A stretch of DNA of 64,000 bases from Triangularia verruculosa (taxonomy: Eukaryota > Ascomycota > Sordariomycetes > Sordariales > Podosporaceae). Below, in pieces: positions 55,712 to 64,000 of this stretch. Below the pieces are notes generated by a model that saw only the letters and a program-made list of their open reading frames with translations, did no database searches and was not told the DNA's origin. A program made the position numbers and the translations under genes. Numbering within the stretch: position 1 is the stretch's first letter; each line of letters opens with the position of its first letter. The DNA is taken from contig MU863877.1 in NCBI GenBank assembly GCA_033296885.1, positions 589,965 to 653,964 on the forward strand, read 5' to 3'.

Positions 55712-57091
55712 TCATTTCTCACTCTGACCCGGCCTCTCCAACCCCAAAACCTCAATCAAATCCTCCTCCCTCTCCCCCCCCTTCTCCTCCTCATTATGCT
55801 CCAGCCCCAACTCCCCCACACTCTTCCAAAACTTACTCAGATGCCTCGAGCCAGAATCGCATAATATCGTAACCACCTGGCTCCCCTTTGGCATCTTCAG
55901 CGCCGTCATCACAGCCGCCACACAATTAACCGCACTGCTACTCCCAATGAAAATCCCGTCGTGCTCCACCAGCCACCTCGCCATCCTAAGCGCTTGGAGG
56001 TCCGTCACACGTACAGCATCGTCAATAAGAGATCGTGCAGATTCAAAATTTTCAGTGATGCGGTTAATCCCGATGCCTTCAACCATGGTGTCGACTTGTG
56101 CCCTGCGCCGCGTGCCTTCTTTTTCTGTGGATGAGTACATCACCCCGTGACGAATCTTGTTGTACAAACCCGACCCTTGGGGATCGGCGAGGACGACTTT
56201 GAGGTTGGTTAGTTTTTTTTCTTCTTTTAGGTATTTGGTAACGCCGGAAATGGTCCCGCCTGTGCCGGCGCCGGCAACGAAGGCGTCGATGAGACCGCCG
56301 GTTTGCTCGTAGATTTCTGGGCCGGTGGTTTTCATGTGCGCGGTGTAGTTGGCTAGGGACTCGAATTGGTCGGCGAAGAACCCTCGGGATTCTGTCTCGC
56401 TGCTTAAAGTGTGTTCCTTTGCGCGTTGGCGGGCGAGGTTGACAAAGTGCTTTGGGTCTGTGATTGGTGCGGGAGTTACTCTCTCGACCGTGGCGCCGAG
56501 GTGGTGGAGGAGTTCGACTTTTTCGATTGCCATGTCGGAGGGCATGCAGATGTGGCATTTGTACCCTTTTGCTCTGGCTAAGACGGCGAGGGAGATGCCG
56601 GTTGATCCTACGGTTCCTTCGTAGATGGTGTCGCCGCGGTTGGGGACTAAGAGGCCTTTTTGCTCGGCTACTTCGATCATGTTGAGGGCTACCCTGTCTT
56701 TGGGGGAGTTACCGGCGCCATTGAGGAACTCGGCTTTGGCGAGGATGATGCAGCCGGTTGCCTCGGAGAGGGAGCGGATTTTGACTAGGGGGGTGTTGCC
56801 GATGGTGCCGGCTATGCCGTCGACTATGCCGAGGCCGCGATCTATGGTGGTGAAGGAGGACTCACGGTCCTCGAGGGAGACGGGGCCGCCGAAGAGGAAG
56901 GAGTCTCTCCGGGAGGAGGTGTTGGTGGAGTTGCGACGGCGAGCATTGCGGTTGCGGTTGAGACGTTGCTGGTAACGGTTTTCAAGTTCAGGGTAGAGGT
57001 CTTTGAAGCCGAGGGTGACGAAGATGCCGGCGACGAAGGCGACTGTTAGTGCGGCTGTGCCGTAGGCTTTCGGGTGGTCGCTTAGAGACAT
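55712..57091 (-). CDS. Membrane-anchored cysteine synthase 2 (Mcy1-like, PLP fold type II)
   Basis: O-acetylserine sulfhydrylase-type enzyme; single exon, 459 residues. An N-terminal hydrophobic segment (AALTVAFVAGIFVTLGF, about residues 13-29) is followed by an Arg/Asn/Ser-rich linker, as in the yeast mitochondrial outer-membrane protein Mcy1 (Ygr012w). The catalytic core has GNTPLVKI, the PLP lysine K131 in NSPKDRVALNM, and the phosphate-binding TVGSTGISLAVLA. It also has FVAGAGTGGTISGVTKYL and GSSSAVNCVAA. The C-terminus carries an extra acidic Glu-rich tail (EHNEEEKGGEREEDLIEV). The fungal cysteine synthase 2 branch is often catalytically poorly characterised, so sulfide use is inference. 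Coding strand shifts from C-ending at the 5' end to G-ending at the 3' end. Confidence 0.92.
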   Translation of the reverse strand: MSLSDHPKAYGTAALTVAFVAGIFVTLGFKDLYPELENRYQQRLNRNRNARRRNSTNTSSRRDSFLFGGPVSLEDRESSFTTIDRGLGIVDGIAGTIGNTPLVKIRSLSEATGCIILAKAEFLNGAGNSPKDRVALNMIEVAEQKGLLVPNRGDTIYEGTVGSTGISLAVLARAKGYKCHICMPSDMAIEKVELLHHLGATVERVTPAPITDPKHFVNLARQRAKEHTLSSETESRGFFADQFESLANYTAHMKTTGPEIYEQTGGLIDAFVAGAGTGGTISGVTKYLKEEKKLTNLKVVLADPQGSGLYNKIRHGVMYSSTEKEGTRRRAQVDTMVEGIGINRITENFESARSLIDDAVRVTDLQALRMARWLVEHDGIFIGSSSAVNCVAAVMTALKMPKGSQVVTILCDSGSRHLSKFWKSVGELGLEHNEEEKGGEREEDLIEVLGLERPGQSEK

Positions 57092-57593
57092 GTTGGGGTC
57101 ATTTCTTCAAGAAGGGGGCATGAGAAGGTGATGGCTTGGTGTGCCAGAGGTGGTGAGGCGAAAGACTTGAGGAGGGCTTAAATCATAAAGACATTCTTTA
57201 AAGTAAAATAGGAAGCTCAAAGCCTCCAGAAGTGAAATGGAATCGAACTTTCTCACAGATTGCGAGGTTACCTTGAAAATAATAAATCACAGTTGATGTC
57301 ATTGAGGACCGTCAAGCTTCCTCGCCAAGGACACCAATCGAAACCCTGGTCTTGACTTTGAGAGATTCAGTGGGGCCCTAATCAACCCCGCGAGATCCAG
57401 ACGCCGTTGGAGGCCGAAGACCCCTGCCGACGACAAGGAGCTCGGGCCACCGCAAAAAGTTGACCCCGAAAATGGGAAGTGCGCGGGTGCATGTTCAAAG
57501 GAGGGATGGAGCTCATGTCCGTGACAGCTCGCCAAACCCCTCGACGACATCTCCCGGACCAAGAACAGGACCCCCGAGGTCAACACCGGGACA
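57092..57593. other. Divergent promoter region between cysteine synthase 2 and the NDUFAF7-like gene
   Basis: 502 nt, no gene visible. Both flanking genes encode mitochondrial proteins and share this region. Confidence 0.5.
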
Positions 57594-59270
57594 ATGGATT
57601 CCCCTGCAGTTACTCGGATGTTTAGGCAGCTGTTTAGACACCATCCTGCCTGTCAATCGCGGAGGAACCTGGCGACGCTTGTTGGAGCTCTGCGGGATGT
57701 GAGACGTCAGCGGCTACAAGCTCAGGAGCTACAACACCACCGTCAGCCATGTCCACCGCAACAGCAACAACACCGAAACTATGTGGCCCGCGGTAGAGGA
57801 GGAGAGTCTTCAACGAACCCACACAATGAAAGTAACTGGCAACAACGGAGCGAGGTGTTCCAGCAGGACATGTCCAAGGAGTTTGAGACCTTTCCCCTGG
57901 TCACTGCCGACGAGCTCCGAAGCCGAAAAGAGCGGCCACGCCGGGTCAAGATGTTGATGCGTGACTTTGTTGAAGGTTGGCCCTGCCAAAGAATGTCATG
58001 TAACTTTTGTCAGGAGACTAATGTCCGCCGCAGACAGTCTTTACAACCCCAACTACGGCTACTTCTCGAAGCAGGTCGTCATCTTCTCCCCCGGCGAGCC
58101 ATTCGACTTCCCCGCCCTCCACGACGAACTTGACTTCCAAACCCTCTTATCCAAACGCTACGTTGAATTTGAAGACGCCCTCGATGCGGTCTCCCCAACA
58201 GACACCCGCCAGTTGTGGTACACACCCACCGAGCTGTTCCGCCCTTACTACGGCGAAGCCATCGCTCGTTACCTTATTGCAAACTACAAGCTCACCACCT
58301 ACCCCTACCATGATTTGATTATCTACGAAATGGGTGCCGGTCGTGGTACCCTCATGCTTAATATTCTGGATTTCATCCGTGACATGGACCCGGCTGTGTA
58401 CGCCCGGACTCAGTACAAAATCATCGAAATTTCCACCCAGCTAGCCACAATTCAAAACAACCACCTTCTGAAAAACAGCGCCGCTCGTGGCCACGCCCAA
58501 AAGGTCGAAATCATCAACCAGTCCATCTTCGACTGGAAGACCAAAGTGCCGTCACCCTGCTTCTTCCTCGCCTTTGAAGTCTTTGACAACTTTGCCCACG
58601 ATGTTGTCCGGTATGACATGGAGACGGAAGCTCCACTTCAGGGAACCGTGTTGATTGACGAAAGGGGGGATTACTACGAATTTTACAGCCGCAACCTGGA
58701 CCCAGTTACCGCCCGGTTTTTCCGCGTGAGGGATGTGGCCACGAATGGGAGGTACAAGACACCGTACCCTTCTACTAGGTTTGGGAAATGGTTGTCTCAG
58801 CAAAGGCCGTTGCCGGGGAATCTCAGCAAGCAAGAGTACATCCCGACGAGGTTGATGCAGTTCTTTGATGTGTTGGGCAAGTATTTCCCGGCTCATCGGT
58901 TGTTGACGAGTGATTTCCACTGGCTGCCGGGGGCGATTGATGGGTTGCATGCGCCGATTGTGCAGACGAGGTACCAGAGGAGGCCGGTGCCGGTTTCTAC
59001 GCCGTTGGTAAGCGATTCTCATGTTTTGGCTGCAAAGTACGAGTGCTGACTTGTGTCTAGGTTCATCAAGGGTACTTCGACATCATGTTTCCAACTGACT
59101 TCCAGACCTCAGAAGCCATGTACCAGGCCATCACCGGAAAACTTACCCGGTCATTGTCCCATGAGGAGTTCATGCGCAGGTGGGCATATTTGGAGGAGAC
59201 GGAAACCAAGAGCGGGGAGAATCCGTTGTTGACGTGGTATAAGAATGCAACTGTGATGTTTACTGTATGA
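57594..59270 (+). CDS. NDUFAF7/MidA-like mitochondrial protein arginine methyltransferase
   Basis: Exons 57594-57975, 58034-59007 and 59061-59270 (introns 58 and 53 nt); 521 residues. The family (DUF185, SAM-dependent MTase) methylates an arginine of the complex I subunit NDUFS2 in early assembly. The N-terminus (MFRQLFRHHPACQSRRNLAT) is basic, lacks acidic residues and looks like a mitochondrial presequence. It is followed by a Gln/His-rich spacer. The conserved start of the domain, MLMRDFVEDSLYNPNYGYFS, is restored by the first splice. The SAM-binding loop is IYEMGAGRGTLMLNIL. FLAFEVFDNFAHDVVRYD and PYPSTRFGKWL are also typical. The second splice restores STPLVHQGYFDIMFPTDF. The usual N-E-F/L motif after the SAM site reads AFEVFDN, as commonly seen in fungi. 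Confidence 0.9.
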
Positions 59271-59902
59271 TAACAGAGTGTACAAATACAAATTCTACGA
59301 GCGACTGCATGCTCTTTACGATGCTCCATCAATAAGCTGGTCAAGGAGAGCGCCCATGGGGTGTTACACAGCATCTTCCAGAAGGCGTCTACGGGTAGCT
59401 TAAGCTTGCTGCATGAAAGGCAGTACAACATCCCATTGGTGGGAAGGAGAAATAAACCCCCCTTTTGCTTATGGCCAGATCTGGAGGGATTTCGTGATGC
59501 CTTCAAAATTCAACCCCGATAAATACTCTTCAGTATCAGATCCAACAGCTTGATTGCAATTCGGAGCACCTGGGTTAGGTGAGCAGCTGGGCCGCGCTAG
59601 CATGCCAAGCGGCTCCCCTAAAGACCCGCCCCACGCGTTGCTCAGTTAACAATCAAAGTTCAATTGATCCTCGACAGTTCAATCCAGTGAACAATGACAT
59701 TAAACTTTGATGCATGCTCGACAACGACCCTCGAGCTTGTCGGCGCCAGGTAGCTTGCCACTCACTTACCACCTACCTAATTTTTTTTTCCTTTTCTATT
59801 AGCAATCCTAATCTAGCGACTTCTGCGATCCGGCGCAAGAACCTGCCCACCTACCCACTGCGACCACGAGCCGGCCATTATGCGCCTCGCACTACAATCG
59901 CA
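59271..59902. other. Scm3 promoter and leader region
   Basis: 632 nt. Contains one ACGCGT at 59633-59638, about 265 nt before the Scm3 ATG, and a pyrimidine-rich stretch ending in a TTAG (near 59801) that could be a 5' UTR intron acceptor. No gene. Confidence 0.5.
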
Positions 59903-62900
59903 ATGGAGCCACGACCGACAAAACGTCCCCGCCTGTGCAACCCTTTAGAGACGGAAGAAGATCCCCTCGAAGACGAGTTACTGTCGCTGCCGTCGGAAAT
60001 CAACGCGCGCCGAGATCCGAATTTAAAGCTGGAACGATCGCGGCAGCATGCGGTTTTCAAGTTGAAGTCGGCGTTTGAGAGTATTTTTGAAAGGTACGGA
60101 AGGGATTTTGAGGGGGTGGGGGATGAGATTGATTTGAGGACGGGGAGGATTGTGGTGAATAATGGGCATATTGCGAGTTTGAAGGGGAGTGAGTTGCTCG
60201 AAGGGGGGGAGAGTGAGGAGGAAGATGAGGGGGAGGGGGATGTGGGAACTAGGGAGGATGCAAGAGAGGGGGGTGAGAAGGGATTGGAAGACGGGGGAGG
60301 AACGGAGAGTGTGATAGGTCAGGATCCTATGCTGCCACAGATGATGGGATTCAGTGGGTTTGGGGGATGGCCGGGGATGATGGGAGGGGGGCCGCCAGGG
60401 TTGTCGGGTACGATGTTTCCGGGGCAGATGGGAGGATTTAATGGTTGGCCGATGGATTATGGACCGCCGATGAATATGCCGACGAGCGATCCGACTTGGC
60501 AGGCTCCGGCTCTGCCGCCGTCGTATATGTACGGGCCTGGCGCGATGACGGTGACGCCTGTGGTAAAGAAGAAAATGATGGCGCTTATATCACCGAGGGA
60601 GGACCAGGGCGATAGTGGGGATGATGACCTATTGGGAGTTTCTGCAGAAAAGAGTGGCAAGGAGGTAGCGGAGACGCCAATAAAACAGAGATTATTGCCG
60701 TCGAAACCGCCTCCTGATGCGGGCACGGGAAAGAAGAGAGGCCCGAGGAAGCCGCCAAGATCGAAAGTTGGGACAGATGCGCCGCTGAAACAAGGCGAGC
60801 AGAATGATGGAAAAAAGGAAACGGAGAAAGAAGCTTCACCACGCCAGGAAGATGCGGCTATGCGTGAAGCGGATAGCACAACTTCAAAAACAACTCTAGC
60901 TCAGGCGGATGCTGAGGTTTCTGTTCAGGACACCGAACCATCACTGGTTGAGCCAGAAATGGTTGAATCGGATGCCCGTGTGGCGGCGACAGAAAACGAC
61001 GGCCCGAAGGCTACACCAGCGAAGACTACGGTGATGCCCCTCCGGTCCCGAGCATCAGCGGCCAAAGGTCCAGTATCTACCCACGATTCCGACCTCTATC
61101 TCTATATGTCCGACTCTGAGCAAAAGCCGGCTAGGAAACCGCGAAATCAGAGCTTACGAGTGGAGATCGTGGCGAAGAGAACAATCGATGTCACCTCGTT
61201 TCGTGCCATTACCCCTGAACAAAGCGAAACCGAGTCTTTTGAACTCCAGAAGGTGGATGTGGAGCCAATGGCTCCCACAGAAACAACGGAAACTCCAGCC
61301 CCTGAGGAGAAAGCCGCAAGCCAACCGGCCAGACCACCAACACCAGAAAGCGAAAAAGAAAATGAAGCACAACCACAGCCACCAGAAGAAGTATTCACTC
61401 GCCATGCAATTGATGCTGAATATGACTTCTCAGATGACGAGGAGTCTCTGCCCAGGCCGAAAAAGCAATCTCAAAAGAAAGCAGGAACAAGCCGCAAAAA
61501 AGATGAAAGTCTATTGCGGAGAACTCTACGTAAGCCTCTCAGCATCGTGGCTTCCACAACCGAGACCATCTCGGAGAAACCAGAAGAGGATGTGCCGATG
61601 CCTGACGCCGGAAATCTTAACCCTCAAGAATCCGGCCTGGGGGATCAGGCCAGTCCTGATGAACAACCCACCACGGTGGACTTGACAGAACCATCACCGC
61701 AGCCAGTATCGAATAACATCAATACCGAATCATCAATACCAGACGTTATGGTTCGATCACCAGAAATTACAAAAGTCATTTATAGAATTGGGAACGAGGA
61801 GACGCCATGGCCGAAGCGAAGACGAACGAGATCATCATTCAGGGGTAGAGACCCGCGAGGTGAGATCCCGGATTCTGACCCGATTGGCGGTTTGTCGACT
61901 CAAGAAGATCTGGACGACGATATAAGGCCGCCGTCGCCGAGTCTGTCGTTCCAAGCAGAGGAAGATACGACGATGGAAATCCCGGATTCGTATATCGAGC
62001 AGTCGAGCGAGCTGGAGATTCCTGAGACAGAACTTAGGCGGGACCACACGGTTCCCTCGCCGACGCTTTCGTCGCATGCGCCTGATGAGGAGGTTTTGGG
62101 ACATATTTCTACTTTATCGTTACAGCCACCAGATGTCGAGATATCAGAGTCAACATTGACACAACCTGCGGGGACCACCATCCAAGAGTCATCGGATGCT
62201 GTCCCGGATCTATCATCACAATCTCTCAACAGCGGTGTTGCAGAGACCGTCTCATCACCGCCACCGCACACTCCTCACGATAATGATATCACAGTAGGAA
62301 ACATCGAACTATCATCCTCACCATTGATACCCAAGACTGCACAAGCAGCTAAAGAGAAGCCTCAGCTCAAGCTTGCAACACCTGAATCCCTCGCAACGCC
62401 AGCAAGAAGACGCCCCGGCCGTCCTCCAAAGACGAAGCCAACGCCAGCGGGGACACCAAGCCCAGCGCTGCCTATCGCCAATTCAACTCCAACTCCATCA
62501 GCTAAACCAACACTGACACCATCAACCAAAGCAGCTCCAAAACCCTCTGCCAAACCAACTCCAAAACCCTCTGCCAAACCAGCCAGAACTCCAACCACAT
62601 CAACTAAACCAACCAGAACCCCATCAATCAAACCCCCTTCCTCGTCCCCAACAACAACAACAGCCACAAAACGTAAACGTCTCGCGGGGGTTTTGTCTCT
62701 GCTCTCGGACTCGGAAGACGACGAGCTTTCGCTTTTGTCGCCGTCGATTGCGCCAGTGACGCCGATGATCCGCTCGTCTCCTGCGTCGCATCATGTTAGG
62801 ATGCTCCCGTATACTAGTACGCCGTCGCTGAAGAGGGATGCGTTGATGAAGTCGAGTAGTAAAAGTCGGCGGTTGGGGGGTCAGGAGGGGATGGTAAAAG

Positions 62901-63136
62901 AGGGGGGAACTGGTGACATAGGTGGGGAGGGGGTGAAGGAGAGGAAGAGTGTCAGGGCGAGGGTTTGGGGTGATAGACGGGGTGAGAAAAAGACGGGTTT
63001 GAAGAGGGTGAGGGTTGATGAAGGGGTGGGAAGGACGGATGGGAGGGGGGGGAGGTGTGGGGAGGAGGGGGGGTGTGGAAGGGCGGTTTGTTTTGGGTGT
63101 TCTAGGGTTGGTAGGGGGTTGGATGGGGGGGGTTGA
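59903..63136 (+). CDS. scm3: CENP-A chaperone Scm3 (HJURP homolog), long form with AT-hooks
   Basis: Deposits CENP-A/Cse4 at centromeres. Single long frame from ATG 59903, 1,077 residues, far larger than yeast Scm3 (about 220) but in keeping with filamentous fungi. The Scm3 domain lies at about residues 35-95: RRDPNLKLERSRQHAVFKLK, SAFESIFERYGRDFEGVGDE, then IDLRTGRIVVNNGHIASLKG. Next come an acidic part and a Gly/Met/Pro-rich segment, a basic KKRGPRKPPRSK patch, a long disordered Glu/Pro/Ser region, an AT-hook (RRRPGRPPKTKP), and a Thr/Pro/Lys repeat tract. The C-terminus has a Cys cluster (RCGEEGGCGRAVCFGC) that may bind zinc. The 3' 250 nt is extremely G-rich, so an unseen intron or a different C-terminus cannot be excluded. 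Confidence 0.82.
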   Translation: MEPRPTKRPRLCNPLETEEDPLEDELLSLPSEINARRDPNLKLERSRQHAVFKLKSAFESIFERYGRDFEGVGDEIDLRTGRIVVNNGHIASLKGSELLEGGESEEEDEGEGDVGTREDAREGGEKGLEDGGGTESVIGQDPMLPQMMGFSGFGGWPGMMGGGPPGLSGTMFPGQMGGFNGWPMDYGPPMNMPTSDPTWQAPALPPSYMYGPGAMTVTPVVKKKMMALISPREDQGDSGDDDLLGVSAEKSGKEVAETPIKQRLLPSKPPPDAGTGKKRGPRKPPRSKVGTDAPLKQGEQNDGKKETEKEASPRQEDAAMREADSTTSKTTLAQADAEVSVQDTEPSLVEPEMVESDARVAATENDGPKATPAKTTVMPLRSRASAAKGPVSTHDSDLYLYMSDSEQKPARKPRNQSLRVEIVAKRTIDVTSFRAITPEQSETESFELQKVDVEPMAPTETTETPAPEEKAASQPARPPTPESEKENEAQPQPPEEVFTRHAIDAEYDFSDDEESLPRPKKQSQKKAGTSRKKDESLLRRTLRKPLSIVASTTETISEKPEEDVPMPDAGNLNPQESGLGDQASPDEQPTTVDLTEPSPQPVSNNINTESSIPDVMVRSPEITKVIYRIGNEETPWPKRRRTRSSFRGRDPRGEIPDSDPIGGLSTQEDLDDDIRPPSPSLSFQAEEDTTMEIPDSYIEQSSELEIPETELRRDHTVPSPTLSSHAPDEEVLGHISTLSLQPPDVEISESTLTQPAGTTIQESSDAVPDLSSQSLNSGVAETVSSPPPHTPHDNDITVGNIELSSSPLIPKTAQAAKEKPQLKLATPESLATPARRRPGRPPKTKPTPAGTPSPALPIANSTPTPSAKPTLTPSTKAAPKPSAKPTPKPSAKPARTPTTSTKPTRTPSIKPPSSSPTTTTATKRKRLAGVLSLLSDSEDDELSLLSPSIAPVTPMIRSSPASHHVRMLPYTSTPSLKRDALMKSSSKSRRLGGQEGMVKEGGTGDIGGEGVKERKSVRARVWGDRRGEKKTGLKRVRVDEGVGRTDGRGGRCGEEGGCGRAVCFGCSRVGRGLDGGG
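62500..62632 (+). repeat. Tandem Thr/Pro/Lys-coding repeat inside scm3
   Basis: Degenerate 24-nt units encode TPKPSAKP-like octapeptides (TPSAKPTLTPSTKAAPKPSA and onward). Two adjacent units near 62534-62581 are nearly identical, indicating recent unequal duplication in the disordered linker. Confidence 0.75.
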
Positions 63137-64000
63137 TGAGGGGGGTGGTATCTAGTGGGCGGTGGAGGGGGTTATGTGTGATTGTAGTTTTGGAATGAAT
63201 ATACCATTGAGGCGGTTTGACAGCTGTGGGTGTGAGGTGAAGACTTGGGACCAAAATCTGATGATTTGGGGTTGTGCATTATTGGGTATTTCCCCGGTTT
63301 ATGGCTGCTGCTTTCATTGCCTCTGTTTTCTACCATCCATCCTTTGCACCATTTTCTCTCTACCCTTTTCCACCTTTTCACCTCTTCCCCTGACCTAAGC
63401 TTTTCACGGAGGGTGAGAGAGTAATTGTGATAAGCACCTTCCCAACTATTTACAACTCGAACCAGTGGCCTACAACTCCTCAACAAAAAACCACCATTTC
63501 AACACACGCGATGATACCATTTACCTTGACGCGTTAGCATGGGGATGTCAGGGTGGTCAACAGATTTATGCCCATTGAGGCTGAACAGTTTGTTCGCATT
63601 CAGCATTCTTTCCGGGCAAGGTAAACGCTACTTTACTCCAAAGCGGACGTGAAAGATTCAAAAAGGAGAAGAAAAAAAAAAGAAAAATGTGAGGAGTGAA
63701 ACGAATCGCACAAGACCGCCTGAAAAACAAGCCGCATGAAGCAAACTGTTCAGGTCGAGGCGTCAGAGAGCTCCTTTTTTGTCATTTAATATTGGAATTC
63801 GCCAGTAATGAGTAAGCAGACTGAAGAAAAATTACTGCAAACCATCAATTGTCAGATTGCAAGCGTTCCGTTCTTTTTTTTCTGTCACATCAGACACCCA
63901 TCCCTACTGAGTGTCTTCCTGTCAAGTCAGGTCGGTTGGAGGCGTAATACATCACATCACCTTCAGAAACCCGCGGCGCGGGGGCGGGGGGGGGGGGGGC
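63137..64000. other. Intergenic region at the right edge, ending in poly-G
   Basis: About 860 nt 3' of scm3 with no gene visible. It finishes in CCGCGGCGCGGGGGC followed by a 14-G homopolymer (63986-63999). Confidence 0.5.

Overview
The window is about 64 kb of nuclear DNA from a filamentous ascomycete, most likely a sordariomycete and perhaps Sordariales. This rests on dense single genes on both strands, very short introns (about 46-100 nt, rarely longer) with GTRNGT donors and CTRAC/GCTAAC branch sites, GC-rich C-ending codons, and typically fungal families (CYP505, NrtA, ACR3, DUF1765, DUF1275, Scm3). The order is inferred from protein resemblance only. I rebuilt gene models by hand; splice sites were accepted when they restored the reading frame and family-conserved residues. 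I see no operons, CRISPR arrays, rRNA genes or convincing tRNA genes.

Layout. 0-8 kb: 3' part of a nitrate transporter, a cystathionine gamma-lyase, a hypothetical protein and a DUF1275 membrane protein, with a degenerate repeat on both sides of the lyase. 10-16.5 kb: divergent arsenite exporter ACR3 and a self-sufficient CYP505 P450-reductase. 16.5-20 kb: a long gene-free stretch before a 1,434-residue DUF1765 protein. 26-31.5 kb: a small membrane-anchored protein, a secreted Gly/Leu-repeat protein, an interrupted membrane-protein frame and a UCH deubiquitinase. 33-36.8 kb: a 97-residue three-exon protein and a triple-KH RNA-binding protein. 38-47 kb: CENP-K-like protein, dUTPase, pyridoxal kinase, PCNA and a vezatin/Inp2-like membrane protein. 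48-54 kb: EMC6, a wrecked P450 pseudogene and a divergent MFS exporter with a one-base frameshift. 54-63 kb: TFIIS, a membrane-anchored cysteine synthase (Mcy1-like), an NDUFAF7-like methyltransferase and the CENP-A chaperone Scm3.

Themes. Two sulfur/PLP enzymes (cystathionine gamma-lyase, Mcy1-like synthase) and the PLP-supplying pyridoxal kinase are present. So are replication genes (PCNA, dUTPase) with MluI-box-like promoter elements, and two kinetochore factors (CENP-K-like, Scm3). The P450 and MFS pair looks like the remnant of a decaying detoxification or secondary-metabolism pair.

The most unusual points are: an 11-nt microexon in pyridoxal kinase; two GC-AG introns; a two-copy dispersed repeat with Pol III-like boxes and a terminal hairpin; a possible dual-start (mitochondrial/nuclear) dUTPase; and a recurrent shift within genes from C-ending to G-ending codons. 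I found no clear evidence of a wholly new biological system.
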